NCBI GenBank assembly: GCA_019636055.1
Contig: JAHBYH010000002.1
Coordinates: 388,370 to 452,369 of the forward strand
DNA: 64,000 nucleotides
DNA from: Candidatus Paracaedibacteraceae bacterium
GTDB lineage: Bacteria > Pseudomonadota > Alphaproteobacteria > Paracaedibacterales > Paracaedibacteraceae
Reading direction: 5' to 3'
Made by a program: the position numbers and the translations under genes. Below are positions 1 to 8,453 of this stretch, piece by piece. The first letter of the stretch is position 1, and each line of letters begins with the position of its first letter. The notes beneath the pieces were generated by a model. That model did not search any database. It saw only the letters and a program-made list of their open reading frames with translations, and was not told the origin of the DNA.

Positions 1-1
1 T

Positions 2-526
2 TTAGAATTTCTCGCATCCAGACCAAATATATTAGCATGGTGCTCTCATTCAGAGCCAAATCCGGCAGAAGGAACGAATGCTCTACCAAAAACGACAGTT
101 CGATATGCTTTTTATGAAATTCCTAATTATCTTTCATTGATTTTAAAACACTACTATCCAGTCTTAGGGGGGCATATTGATGCAATTATTACTTCATTGC
201 AATTAAAGCCTTTGACTTATGCAGATATACGGGAACGTATCGGTGAAGATGCAAATTGGCAGACTGTAAAAACGAATCTTGGTTCTAAAAAATTAAAATT
301 TGAAATTTCTGGAATTTTTACTCAACGGACAGCAAATTCCCCTAAGGGAGATGAAAAGTCTCTAAAACAATTATTTAATCAGTCAATTAAAAATTTTAGG
401 TCTGTTATGCAAAGTGAAAGCCAAGCAGATCAATCCATGGTTGCTTCATCATCAACGTCTGGTATTCCGCCTGCAAAAAGAGAAAAGGCGCAACGTCGAA
501 AAAGTTCTGTTACAAAAAGAGCTTAA
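2..526 (+). CDS. C-terminal part of an unrecognised protein (5' end outside window)
   Basis: The frame is open from base 2 to a TAA at 524-526, giving 174 residues without a stop, so the gene starts before the window. A TTG at 137 could be called as a start, but nothing favours it over the upstream continuation. The visible part is soluble-looking, with segments such as NILAWCSHSEPNPAEG and YAFYEIPNYLSL, and ends in a Ser-rich then strongly basic tail (KREKAQRRKSSVTKRA). I do not recognise the family. The basic tail could contact nucleic acid, but that is a guess. Confidence 0.6.
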   Translation, partial: LEFLASRPNILAWCSHSEPNPAEGTNALPKTTVRYAFYEIPNYLSLILKHYYPVLGGHIDAIITSLQLKPLTYADIRERIGEDANWQTVKTNLGSKKLKFEISGIFTQRTANSPKGDEKSLKQLFNQSIKNFRSVMQSESQADQSMVASSSTSGIPPAKREKAQRRKSSVTKRA

Positions 527-563
527 TGGTGTTTTGGGAAGTGTCAGTTTTGGATCGGCACTT

Positions 564-653
564 CTACATCTGTTCCATATTGGCAGCAACCATAATAAGG
601 TATACGGCTAATGCTGCTGCAGCACTGATAGCAAAATTAAATTCGAATCCCAT
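564..653 (-). CDS. candidate 29-residue membrane protein
   Basis: A short frame on the minus strand reads MGFEFNFAISAAAALAVYLI and then a few more residues, which would form one hydrophobic helix. It has a good ribosome binding site, GGAG placed 7 nt before the ATG. It sits alone in the roughly 330-bp gap 527-860, where I see no other gene. The SD and hydrophobic character support it; its tiny size and lack of a recognised family keep confidence low. Confidence 0.3.
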   Translation of the reverse strand: MGFEFNFAISAAAALAVYLIMVAANMEQM

Positions 654-860
654 GTCTTGGCTCCAGGTCGTGAGTGCTTATCTTTGTTATTAAGTAGTTA
701 CGTTAAACAACAATTGCAATATTTTATAGCCATTCCATTTAAGTCCGGACGGTCGTCACCACGTTGCTCACTGACTAATTTTAGGCATCGCTCCTTGTTT
801 CTGCTTCCAAACTCAACTTGAATAACTGTACCTATTTATTGTACCATCAATTATCATTTT

Positions 861-1271
861 ATGAAAGTCTATGCCGTTGTGAGTAGTAAGTTTTACATTA
901 TTTTTTCATTAATTATCATTACAGTTGCCATATCGTTTGTTGGATATGAGCGGTATCAGAAAAATATTGTGCTGCCACTATATTCGCAAGAACGACTTTT
1001 GGGCGAATCTGTTCATGAGCGTAACAAACCAATGATTAAAGAGCTTTTTCGGTTGGGTGATCGTGTCGGTGATTTAAAAGAGGTAAAATCGAGAGCTATC
1101 GTTAATAAAGATCAACGGGATGCTCATATTCTCTTGAGTAAAATCTGTAAAGATTCTTGTTTGCCTGTCCGTTGTCGACTTGATCCTGGCTTAGGCCATG
1201 CCTGTCGTGTGAATTGCCCTTCTCGTAAGATCCGATTCTGTGTGACAACATTAAAACCCATTAAAAACTAA
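861..1271 (+). CDS. Cys-containing single-pass membrane protein, unknown function
   Basis: This 136-residue protein has an N-terminal membrane helix (about residues 11-28, FYIIFSLIIITVAISFVGY), so the rest is probably periplasmic. The C-terminal third carries five cysteines (KICKDSCLPVRC, HACRVNC, RFC) among basic residues. There is no clear SD before the ATG. The gene ends just before the sigma-54 promoter of the flgF operon, so it is not part of that transcript. I do not recognise the family; a flagellum-associated role is only suggested by position. Confidence 0.55.
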   Translation: MKVYAVVSSKFYIIFSLIIITVAISFVGYERYQKNIVLPLYSQERLLGESVHERNKPMIKELFRLGDRVGDLKEVKSRAIVNKDQRDAHILLSKICKDSCLPVRCRLDPGLGHACRVNCPSRKIRFCVTTLKPIKN

Positions 1272-1272
1272 C

Positions 1273-1289
1273 TTGGCACGATAATTGCT
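1273..1289 (+). promoter_or_regulatory. sigma-54 (RpoN) promoter of the flgF-flgG-flgA-flgH operon
   Basis: The sequence TTGGCACGATAATTGCT matches the -24/-12 consensus (TGGCACG-N4-TTGCW) at every core base, with correct spacing between the GG and GC elements. It ends 36 bp before the flgF ATG. The same 17 bases occur at 32073-32089 on the other strand before the fliK-flgD-flgE operon. Sigma-54 control of hook and basal-body genes is established in Caulobacter, through FlbD. Confidence 0.9.
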
Positions 1290-1324
1290 GTCTTCTGAGT
1301 GAATCAATTCAGGAGACATTATCA

Positions 1325-2050
1325 ATGGTTTCAGTTCCTATCCAACGTCCTGCAACAGTAGCCCTGTCTTTACAAGAGACCTTATGGCCACTTCTTGAGG
1401 CCACTGCTTCTAATTTGGCGAATAGTACGACAAGTGGATTCAAACGTGTTTTCACCGAAACGATTGAGGCTAAGCAAACATCACCTCACGGTGAAGTTTC
1501 TTATGTTTCTTTGTCGACAATCAACCATGACTTTACCCCCGGATCAATCCGCCAAACAGGAAATACATATGATATTGCTATCTCAGGCGATGGTTTTTTC
1601 CAAGTAACAGGTGGCAAGTTAACTCAAAACAGTTATTTTAACTTGAGCGTTGATGGGCGGCTCCTGACACCATCTGGTGATGCTTTAATGAATGACGGTG
1701 GTGGTGAGATTACAATTCCGGCTAATTCGAAATTTGTTAATATTTCTCAGGACGGTACGATCACCAATCAAAATGGCGTTATTGGTAAAGTCGGCGTCTT
1801 TAGTGTGGCCGATAAAAAAACGCTAAAATATGGTAAAGATGGTTATTTCTTCCCCGAAGGACAGGTTGATGTTGCGACTGATGTGACTGTTTATCAGGGG
1901 TTTGTTATGGAATCTAATGTTAATCCAATTGAAGAAACCATTCGTCTGATTGAAATTCAACGTCGTTATGAACAAGCTGAAAAGATATTAAAAGAAAGTT
2001 ATGAACTCGCAACGGACGTTGTTAACGTTTCGTCAAGGTCTGCTGTGTAA
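1325..2050 (+). CDS. flgF: flagellar basal-body rod protein FlgF
   Basis: FlgF forms part of the proximal flagellar rod in the periplasm. The 241-residue product has the rod/hook family N-terminus (LEATASNLANSTTSGFKR, matching the ANxxTxGFKR signature), a central ISGDGFFQV motif, and a C-terminal helix ending VNPIEETIRLIEIQRRYEQAEKIL typical of the FlgF/FlgG group. An SD (AGGAG) lies about 9 nt before the ATG. It is first in a tight operon with flgG, flgA and flgH, downstream of the sigma-54 promoter. Assignment as FlgF rather than FlgG rests on operon position and its slightly shorter, more divergent sequence. Confidence 0.9.
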   Translation: MVSVPIQRPATVALSLQETLWPLLEATASNLANSTTSGFKRVFTETIEAKQTSPHGEVSYVSLSTINHDFTPGSIRQTGNTYDIAISGDGFFQVTGGKLTQNSYFNLSVDGRLLTPSGDALMNDGGGEITIPANSKFVNISQDGTITNQNGVIGKVGVFSVADKKTLKYGKDGYFFPEGQVDVATDVTVYQGFVMESNVNPIEETIRLIEIQRRYEQAEKILKESYELATDVVNVSSRSAV

Positions 2051-2076
2051 AAATTTAATTAAACTGGAGATTGTTT

Positions 2077-2874
2077 ATGTCTTTAACAAATGCAATGAAT
2101 ATCGCGAAAACAGGGTTGCACTTACAAGAAACCAATATCGCGGTAAAATCCCAGAACTTAGCGGCACAAGGTGTTGATTCTTTCAAACGTCAATACTTGG
2201 TTGCTCAGGATCTTGGGTATCAAGATAAAACTTTGGCTGGCGCGCAAACATCAGCCAACACAACGTCAACGATTGGTTTGGCGATTGGTCTCGGTGTAAT
2301 GCCCGCTGGTATTTATCGTTCATTCGATATTGGTGATCCTGTTTCAACGGGGGAGAGACTGGATATTATGATTTCAGGCGATGGCTTTTACCAAGTCTTA
2401 ATGCCTGATGGAACCTTTGGCTATACAAGAACAGCAACTTTTCAACGCGATCCACAGTCCGGGCAAATGGTGACAATTGATGGGTATGTTTTACAACCGA
2501 ACATTACAATTCCACAAGATGCCGTTGAAGTTTCTGTCTCTCAGGATGGTGTTGTCTCTGTCTTGTTGGCAGGGCAAACAACGATGCAACAGGTTGGCCA
2601 AATGCAGGTAACACGTTTTCTGAATCCCAATGGTCTAAGGGCGATGGGTAAGAATATTTTCTTTGAAACCACGGGATCAGGGACACCCATTACGTCGAAT
2701 CCGGGATTACAAGGAGCAGGAATATTGATGCAAGGCTATCGCGAAGCATCAAATGTAAATTCGGTTGAAGAAATTACAGATTTGATCAAAATCCAACATG
2801 CTTATGAACAGTTAACGAAAGTCATCACGACCAGCGATGCTATGTTCGATGCCAGTAATAGAATGATTGCCTAA
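2077..2874 (+). CDS. flgG: flagellar distal rod protein FlgG
   Basis: FlgG polymerises into the distal rod. The 265 residues start MSLTNAMNIAKTGLHLQETN and contain the SQNLAAQGVDSFKR signature, the ISGDGFYQVLMPDGTFGYTR motif and the C-terminal EASNVNSVEEITDLIKIQHA, all diagnostic of FlgG, whose usual length is about 262. I chose the ATG at 2077, with GGAGA 6 nt upstream, over the TTG at 2071. It lies 26 nt after flgF and is followed by flgA. Confidence 0.95.
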   Translation: MSLTNAMNIAKTGLHLQETNIAVKSQNLAAQGVDSFKRQYLVAQDLGYQDKTLAGAQTSANTTSTIGLAIGLGVMPAGIYRSFDIGDPVSTGERLDIMISGDGFYQVLMPDGTFGYTRTATFQRDPQSGQMVTIDGYVLQPNITIPQDAVEVSVSQDGVVSVLLAGQTTMQQVGQMQVTRFLNPNGLRAMGKNIFFETTGSGTPITSNPGLQGAGILMQGYREASNVNSVEEITDLIKIQHAYEQLTKVITTSDAMFDASNRMIA

Positions 2875-2885
2875 CGGAGGGTAAG

Positions 2886-3566
2886 ATGACAATAGCAGTT
2901 TTGATTTTAACTTTGTGTGGCGTTAGTTTTGCTGGTAATTTTAATGCCCAAGATCTAAGCCAATCTATTAAGTCAGAACTGCAACACAAAGTTCCATTTT
3001 CTGGTGATTTTGATGTTCATTTGTCGGATCAAAAATGGTCTATCCAAGGGGATAAGTTTCAAGTAAATGACGTAAAGTTACAGACAGATCAGCGGTCGTT
3101 CCAAGCATTTGTTTCAGTCATTTCTGGGGATACAGAGACTCGTCTTAAAACAATTGTGGGCAAAATTGACCCATTGACGGATGTGCCAATGTTAACACGG
3201 ATTGTTGCCCCCGGTGATGAAATTAGCGCAACAGACATTACATGGCAAAAATTACCGAGTGTCAGGGTTAATCAGAACTTTATCATTAGTCAAGATGACT
3301 TGATTGGCAAAACACCGCGGAATCGAATGTTACAACCTGGGCAACCTATTTCAAAGCACGATGTCCGTTATCCAATTGTGATCAAGCGCGGTGATACGGT
3401 TGCTGTTGCGTATCGAACCGATAAAATGATGATCACAACGACAGGGGTCGCAGAAAAAGATGCGGCAACGGGTGATACAATTCGTTTAAAAACAGCGGGG
3501 AATAAACTTATCCAAGCTAAGGTTATTGGTCCGCAAAAAGCCGAAATAAAACCAATGGAATTTTAA
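2886..3566 (+). CDS. flgA: FlgA, P-ring assembly chaperone
   Basis: FlgA is a periplasmic chaperone for P-ring (FlgI) assembly around the rod. The 226-residue product has a signal peptide (about residues 1-16, ending SFAG) and a C-terminal SAF/ChapFlgA domain with the characteristic VIKRGDTVAVAY and GDTIRLK segments. GGAGG precedes the ATG at good spacing, and the gene begins 11 nt after flgG. flgI, its client, is not in the window. Confidence 0.9.
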   Translation: MTIAVLILTLCGVSFAGNFNAQDLSQSIKSELQHKVPFSGDFDVHLSDQKWSIQGDKFQVNDVKLQTDQRSFQAFVSVISGDTETRLKTIVGKIDPLTDVPMLTRIVAPGDEISATDITWQKLPSVRVNQNFIISQDDLIGKTPRNRMLQPGQPISKHDVRYPIVIKRGDTVAVAYRTDKMMITTTGVAEKDAATGDTIRLKTAGNKLIQAKVIGPQKAEIKPMEF

Positions 3567-3568
3567 TT

Positions 3569-4306
3569 ATGGGAAAAATTATTTTTTTACCGATAGCGCT
3601 TTTGTTAACAGGATGTAATATGGCTGAACGCTTGTCAGAGGTTGGGGAACCACCATTGGTAAGTCAGATCCAAAACCCAACGCTTGTTGATGATTATAAA
3701 CCAGTGACCATGCCGATGCCTGCCCCTGAATCGCAAAGCCAAAATGGCAATTCCCTTTGGCAAACGGGATCTCGCGCCTTTTTCAAGGATCAACGCGCTT
3801 CACGTGTGGGGGATATTTTAACAGTGAATGTTAACATGGAACATACATCATCCTTGGATGGAAAAGTTGAGTCTGAACGGGATAATTCTCTAACTTCAGG
3901 ATCGATAGGTGCTTTATTTGGGCATGAAAATAAATTGAAAAAGATATTCCCGAATTCGGTTAACAAAGACGATTTAGTCAGCTATAATTTTCATCCGCAA
4001 ATGAAAACTAAAACAACCACCCAATATGATAATAAGTTGAAATTTAAGATTGCGACATCGATTATTGAAGTTCTTCCTAATGGGAATCTTGTGATCCAAG
4101 GTCGTCAAGAAGTTCGCGATCGTGGTGAAGTTTATGTGATTGATCTTAAAGGAATTGTCCGACGGGAAGATATTTCATCAAATAATTCAATTAATTATAC
4201 CAAGATTGCAGAAGCACGAATTTCCAGAACATCTCGCGGTCAAATTAATGATCTCAATAGTACACCGTGGGGATCGGAAGCATTGAATAAGATTTTGCCG
4301 TTCTAG
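3569..4306 (+). CDS. flgH: flagellar L-ring lipoprotein FlgH
   Basis: FlgH forms the outer-membrane L-ring. The 245-residue product opens with a lipoprotein signal (LPIALLLTGCN; lipobox LTGC with Cys16) and contains the family blocks SLWQTGSRAFFKDQRASRVGDILTV and VLPNGNLVIQGRQEV, and ends with the usual ISRTSRGQINDLN-type motif. The ATG is 2 nt after the flgA stop and lacks its own SD, so translational coupling is likely. It is the last gene of the operon. Confidence 0.95.
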   Translation: MGKIIFLPIALLLTGCNMAERLSEVGEPPLVSQIQNPTLVDDYKPVTMPMPAPESQSQNGNSLWQTGSRAFFKDQRASRVGDILTVNVNMEHTSSLDGKVESERDNSLTSGSIGALFGHENKLKKIFPNSVNKDDLVSYNFHPQMKTKTTTQYDNKLKFKIATSIIEVLPNGNLVIQGRQEVRDRGEVYVIDLKGIVRREDISSNNSINYTKIAEARISRTSRGQINDLNSTPWGSEALNKILPF

Positions 4307-4354
4307 AATTAACGCGAATTCGATAAAAAAGTCTGGGTGAGACTAAAGCCCGTC

Positions 4355-4415
4355 ATTCCCGGCTAGAAATTCTGGGTTTTCGAAGAAAACCGTTAAGAAT
4401 TTCTTGATCGGGAAT
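4355..4415. repeat. intergenic palindromic element, first of a pair
   Basis: Outer arms starting ATTCCCG and ending CGGGAAT pair across about 20 nt on each side, with AGAAATTCT opposite AGAATTTCT. They enclose a perfect inner hairpin GGTTTTC-GAA-GAAAACC. The whole is a 61-nt imperfect palindrome in the flgH-terminase gap. Its inner CTGGGTTTTCGA (4372-4383) also occurs, inverted, inside the bioB palindrome at 36659-36670. Confidence 0.7.
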
Positions 4416-4440
4416 CCATTATAACGTCAGAAAATGCTGG

Positions 4441-4500
4441 ATCTCCAATCAATTAAAGCTAAGTTTTTTTTCGAAACCCTAGCTTTGCTCGTCGGAGAGG
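4441..4500. repeat. second intergenic palindromic repeat, related to the copy near 50100
   Basis: Arms AAAGCTAAG and CTAGCTTT flank a T-rich centre. The right side (4472-4489) is the exact reverse complement of 50104-50121 (AGCAAAGCTAGGGTTTCG, 18 nt), and the similarity continues outward (CTCTCCGAC against ATCTCCGAC). It is a dispersed intergenic repeat, possibly also working as a terminator for flgH. Confidence 0.65.
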
Positions 4501-4581
4501 ACGATCTCGCCTTGCAACCAGATCTATAAAGAGATGCGCCTATTTATTCAACAAGGCCTTCAAAGGAAAATTGTGAATAAT

Positions 4582-5865
4582 CTAATCCCAAATCTTGAGC
4601 TTGGGTTGCCTTTCACTCTCAAGCATGAGTTCAGTAAGTGCCCAAACGAGGGCATCCATGCGGTCAGGGGATTTTGCCGTAATTCCGGGAATATAATCAC
4701 AAATCTGTTGCTCTAATGCGGATAAGGGGGTTGCGTGGAAAACACGATGTTGTTCATATAAAGCTGCAATCGGTTCGGCGCGGGTATATTTACCTCGAGT
4801 TGCGCGAACGGATTTTAAGGGGATTGTCGGATCAATGGATTTTAAGACGTTTTCAACAAGATCGCCCCCCTTGTTAATTTCAACAACGATGCGGTCAGCC
4901 TTAAGACGATAATAACTGTCAACCACGCGTCTTCCCCAATCATGGGGTGATAATTTACCGCTTAAATCTTCAAGAACGTAGGCCTGTTTGCTAACATCGA
5001 TTCCTGCTACAACAATGCCCGTTTCATCACTGTGGTCATGGGTTGTGGTGGCAGGATCAATGGCGATGACAATTCTCTCGAGCTCAGGGCGACCTTCGGG
5101 TGAATAGGCGGGTTGTTGGTACTGAATCATGGATCTTTGCCACAAAGCGCCGGCTGTCTCGGTTAGCATTTCGGCATAGAGTTCTTGTGCTCCCAAACGG
5201 GTATTAATAAATTGCTTACGAATTTGTTCCAGATAACTGGGGGCAAGATTTTCTGCGTTATCAAAGGTTGATCCCCGAGTGATGACAACGTTTGGGGAAT
5301 TAAGCAGTTCTTTCATAAGTTTTGTTGGTCTGGGTGTGGTCGTGACAATACATTTTGGGTTGTTCCCTAAACGTAAACACAATTGGAGTTGTTGCCAAAT
5401 ATCTTCGGCCCGACGAAATTTCGCGAGTTCATCAATCCACGCGCAATCAAATTGAGGCCCCCGTAATTGTTCATAGGCTTCGGCACCAAAAAATTGGGCG
5501 ATGGCACCATTAGGCCATTTGATTAAGCGTTGTGATGGGATATATAGGGGGCGATCTTTCGGAGGATGGACATTTAAGATGCCACTTTCACCCTCGACCA
5601 TGACACTGCGGACTTCATGTAAACTACCGCCCACTAAAGCAATTCTTTTGACTTGTCCTGTTTCAACCCAACTTCTTAATGTTTCAGAACCTGTACGAGT
5701 TTTGCCAAAACCGCGTCCAGCTAGAATCAGCCATGTTTTCCAGAAGCCATCGGGAGGTAATTGATTGGGGCGCGCATTTTCAAACCAGCTGTACTTCTTT
5801 TTAAAAACCCGTCGTTGTTTAAGTTCTTGTTGGAGTAAACGACGCAATTTCTCTGAGTTTTTCAT
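4582..5865 (-). CDS. gene-transfer-agent/phage-type terminase large subunit (orphan)
   Basis: Large terminases package DNA into phage or GTA heads using an ATPase motor and a C-terminal nuclease. The 427-residue protein has the Walker A LAGRGFGKTRTG near residue 40, a Walker B-like CAWIDELAKF, the coupling motif VTTTPRPT and a nuclease-domain start VIAIDPATT. The blocks WPNGAIAQFFGAEAYEQLRGPQFD and ENLAPSYLEQI closely follow the Rhodobacter GTA terminase pattern. I place the start at the ATG 5865, with AGAGG 7 nt upstream, rather than 5922. No portal, protease, capsid or tail gene is nearby, so it is an isolated GTA remnant or retained component. All expected motifs are intact. Confidence 0.85.
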   Translation of the reverse strand: MKNSEKLRRLLQQELKQRRVFKKKYSWFENARPNQLPPDGFWKTWLILAGRGFGKTRTGSETLRSWVETGQVKRIALVGGSLHEVRSVMVEGESGILNVHPPKDRPLYIPSQRLIKWPNGAIAQFFGAEAYEQLRGPQFDCAWIDELAKFRRAEDIWQQLQLCLRLGNNPKCIVTTTPRPTKLMKELLNSPNVVITRGSTFDNAENLAPSYLEQIRKQFINTRLGAQELYAEMLTETAGALWQRSMIQYQQPAYSPEGRPELERIVIAIDPATTTHDHSDETGIVVAGIDVSKQAYVLEDLSGKLSPHDWGRRVVDSYYRLKADRIVVEINKGGDLVENVLKSIDPTIPLKSVRATRGKYTRAEPIAALYEQHRVFHATPLSALEQQICDYIPGITAKSPDRMDALVWALTELMLESERQPKLKIWD

Positions 5866-5946
5866 GATATAACCTCTTAAAATATAAAAGGTTATATCAC
5901 AAAAAACAGGACTGTAATTCACAGAGGCAGAAATACTTCTTTTAAA

Positions 5947-8349
5947 TTAATAGTCGTAATCAGAGTCATAGCCTGATCTAGAAGAATTATACCCAGATCC
6001 ATAGGACGAAGAGCTATTTCGAGAGCTATAGGATGCCCCTGAAGATCCATAAGAAGAGCTGGAGGGATTGCTGTAACTACTTGAACTATAGCTAGAACTA
6101 GTAGATGGGCTGCTATAGCTACGAGATCCATAAGAAGAGCTGGAACTTCCGTAGTTGCTGCTGCCATATTCCGATGGACCTGTTGTTGAGGCATAGTCCC
6201 CAGATCCACCGTATAGATCATCGAGATCCCCATCATCTTGAGGCACAACAGTTTGTGGTGAGACTTGTTGCGGTTGTTGGGCAGGTGCAGGTGGTGGTGC
6301 TGCTGGTTGTTGTGCCGGTACTGTCGCCGCTGGTTGTTGAGAAAGCAGTCCACCAAGAATACTGCCGAATGCTGTCATGGCCGCTGCTGCTGTGTTTGCA
6401 TTATTTGCTTGGTTATCAGTTTGGTCACTGCGGAAAATTTCTCCGCCAGTGTATGGATAGGGATACATTGGTCCTGATTCTTCATGTGTGGTCGATGAAC
6501 TACCGTAAGGGTTGTACCCATAATTTTGACCGTATGGTGCCATTTGGTTGCCGTAAGGATTATTGTAAGCATTATAATTTCCTGTGTTTTGATTATATCC
6601 ATAACCTTGGCTATAATCTAAATCATCATCTGTACCATAAGGATCGTAGCCGCCACTAGAGGGGCTAGTTGATTGCAGTGGTTGATTATAATCGTCATCA
6701 AGTCCGTCATCGTCATAAGGGACGAGAGCTCCCCCTGTGTTATCGTCATTATTATCAAGTTCATCATCGTCATAAGGAACGAGAGCTCCCCCTGTGTTAT
6801 CGTCATTATCATAGGGAACGAGTTGGTTGTTGGATCCAGATGATGACGGATTTTTTCTGATTTTGTTTCGAATGCTTGATGCACCGCTAGTTATCTTTGA
6901 TTTAACACGACTAAAGAATCCGGGTTTTTTCTGTTTTTGTGGTTGATCAGTTACATCTTCATTAGTTGGGCCTGAGTAATCATCATCGAGGTTGCCCCCT
7001 GTATAAGGGACTAGCGCATTATAATCATCGTCAGGTTCAGTGATAATCGGACGAGAATGATCTGATTGCATTTGTGTGATTGCTTGATTTAATTGGCTTT
7101 TCCGTTTTTCCAATTGTTTGAGGTTGTTACAACCTGCAGGGCAAGTCACGCCAGTTTTAACAGCAGAGATTGGTTTGTAGGTTTTTACGCGATAACTTGG
7201 ATCTGCCTTGTGTTTGAGTTGATCCAATTTCTTATTAAGGTTTTGGATTTCAATGCGGAGGGCTGTTTCATTATCACAACCTGGTTTGCATTGACCTTTT
7301 AGGCCTTGTTGTGGTGCCGGTAGGGCATTGCCAGCATTGATAGCGGCTAGTTCATCTTGGTATTTCTTCAATTGGCGTTGAATGCCAAGAACTTGTGGGC
7401 AGTCACCATGGCAATGCTGGGTTGAGTCTTGCATGGTTGGTGGCTTGATTGTTTGTATCTGATAGGATGAATTTTTTGCATGCTTTGCTTGTTCGATTTG
7501 CTGGCGAACATCATGAATTTCATGCAAATAATACCAAGCTTCGTGACAATTTTTTGGACATGTTCCCGCTGCAATTTCTTGTTGCGGTATGCGAAGAGAT
7601 GGTTTTTGAGGTTGAGCTGGGTTTGTAGCATTTGTATGATCAGCTTTAAGTTTGGCAAGTTCAGCTTTGTACTTGTCAACTTCCCGTTGGATGCCTTTGA
7701 CTTGTGGACAATCTGCATGGCAGCTTTGACCGGAATCTTGCATGGTTGGCGCCTTAATTTGCTTCATTGCATACTGAGGGTTATGGGCATGTTTAGTCTG
7801 TTCAATTTGTTGGCGTAATTTATAAACTTCTTGTAAATAATACCAAGCTTCATGACAGTTCTTCGGGCATGTTCCGGTTGCAACAGGTTGATGAACAACT
7901 AATGCTGTTGAGTGATTAGTTGCTTGTGGTCGTGGTGGTACCTGCGCTGGTGTTGCCTTGATTTTTGCAAGATCAGCTTGGTATTTCTCAATTTGACGTT
8001 GGATTCCTTTGACCTGAGCACAGTCGGCTTGACAGTGTTGATTTGAACCTTGGATCTTTGTCTGATTAATTGTCTTCATCGTATACTTAGGGTTTTGAGC
8101 ATGCTTAGCCTGTTCAATTTGTTGGCGCAAATGATAGACTTGGTCAAGGGCATGGACAGCTTCAATACAATTACGAGGGCAGGTTTCAGGTTTTTTCTGA
8201 TGTGATTGTGTTGCTGTTGTATGTTGGCTGGTCGTCGTTACCTTTTTCGGGATAGAACGATGTGACCCGATTTGGGGTTGAGAATGTTGTATTTCTGTTT
8301 CTGCCTCAGCAAAGCAAATCAATAGTAAAAAGGATAAAAACTTAATCAT
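5947..8349 (-). CDS. exported protein with four twin-CX3C coiled-coil modules and Ser/Tyr/Gly tail
   Basis: This 800-residue protein of unknown family starts with a signal peptide (about 1-16, ending FAEA). Four modules follow, each with a CX3C pair, a charged helix rich in RQQIEQ-type heptads, and a second CX3C pair: Cys57/61-106/110, 161/165-210/214, 264/268-313/317, 354/358-403/407. The first-to-third Cys spacing is exactly 49 in all four. Residues 445-550 hold repeated ALVPYDDD-like acidic segments, 560-640 are Tyr/Gly/Asn/Pro rich, 670-705 Gln/Pro/Ala rich, and 720-800 almost only Ser, Tyr and Gly. I infer disulfide-stapled helical hairpins in the periplasm or on the surface, with a disordered C-terminus. 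No enzymatic motif is visible. Confidence 0.75.
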   Translation of the reverse strand: MIKFLSFLLLICFAEAETEIQHSQPQIGSHRSIPKKVTTTSQHTTATQSHQKKPETCPRNCIEAVHALDQVYHLRQQIEQAKHAQNPKYTMKTINQTKIQGSNQHCQADCAQVKGIQRQIEKYQADLAKIKATPAQVPPRPQATNHSTALVVHQPVATGTCPKNCHEAWYYLQEVYKLRQQIEQTKHAHNPQYAMKQIKAPTMQDSGQSCHADCPQVKGIQREVDKYKAELAKLKADHTNATNPAQPQKPSLRIPQQEIAAGTCPKNCHEAWYYLHEIHDVRQQIEQAKHAKNSSYQIQTIKPPTMQDSTQHCHGDCPQVLGIQRQLKKYQDELAAINAGNALPAPQQGLKGQCKPGCDNETALRIEIQNLNKKLDQLKHKADPSYRVKTYKPISAVKTGVTCPAGCNNLKQLEKRKSQLNQAITQMQSDHSRPIITEPDDDYNALVPYTGGNLDDDYSGPTNEDVTDQPQKQKKPGFFSRVKSKITSGASSIRNKIRKNPSSSGSNNQLVPYDNDDNTGGALVPYDDDELDNNDDNTGGALVPYDDDGLDDDYNQPLQSTSPSSGGYDPYGTDDDLDYSQGYGYNQNTGNYNAYNNPYGNQMAPYGQNYGYNPYGSSSTTHEESGPMYPYPYTGGEIFRSDQTDNQANNANTAAAAMTAFGSILGGLLSQQPAATVPAQQPAAPPPAPAQQPQQVSPQTVVPQDDGDLDDLYGGSGDYASTTGPSEYGSSNYGSSSSSYGSRSYSSPSTSSSYSSSSYSNPSSSSYGSSGASYSSRNSSSSYGSGYNSSRSGYDSDYDY
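6707..6809 (-). repeat. 57-nt in-frame tandem repeat inside the twin-CX3C gene
   Basis: Two nearly identical 57-nt units starting at 6707 and 6764, plus a partial third after 6809, encode 19-residue repeats of the form ALVPYDDD-x-LDNNDDNTGG. The length is a multiple of three, so copy number can change without frameshift. Confidence 0.8.
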
Positions 8350-8453
8350 AACACATATCCATCTTGAATTTAGACCATTTCAATTCTAAAGTTAGACCAA
8401 AATCTTTAAGATATAATTAAAACGCTTCGGATTTTGCTAGGTTATTTCTGCAA

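Noticed and set aside
414..611. 65-residue frame overlapping the end of the first gene
   Set aside because: It overlaps the longer frame that is open from the window start, has no SD and no recognisable feature.
6105..6659. Long plus-strand frame with Cys/Leu/Val-rich translation
   Set aside because: It is the antisense of the low-complexity tail of the twin-CX3C gene; its composition follows from the repeats.
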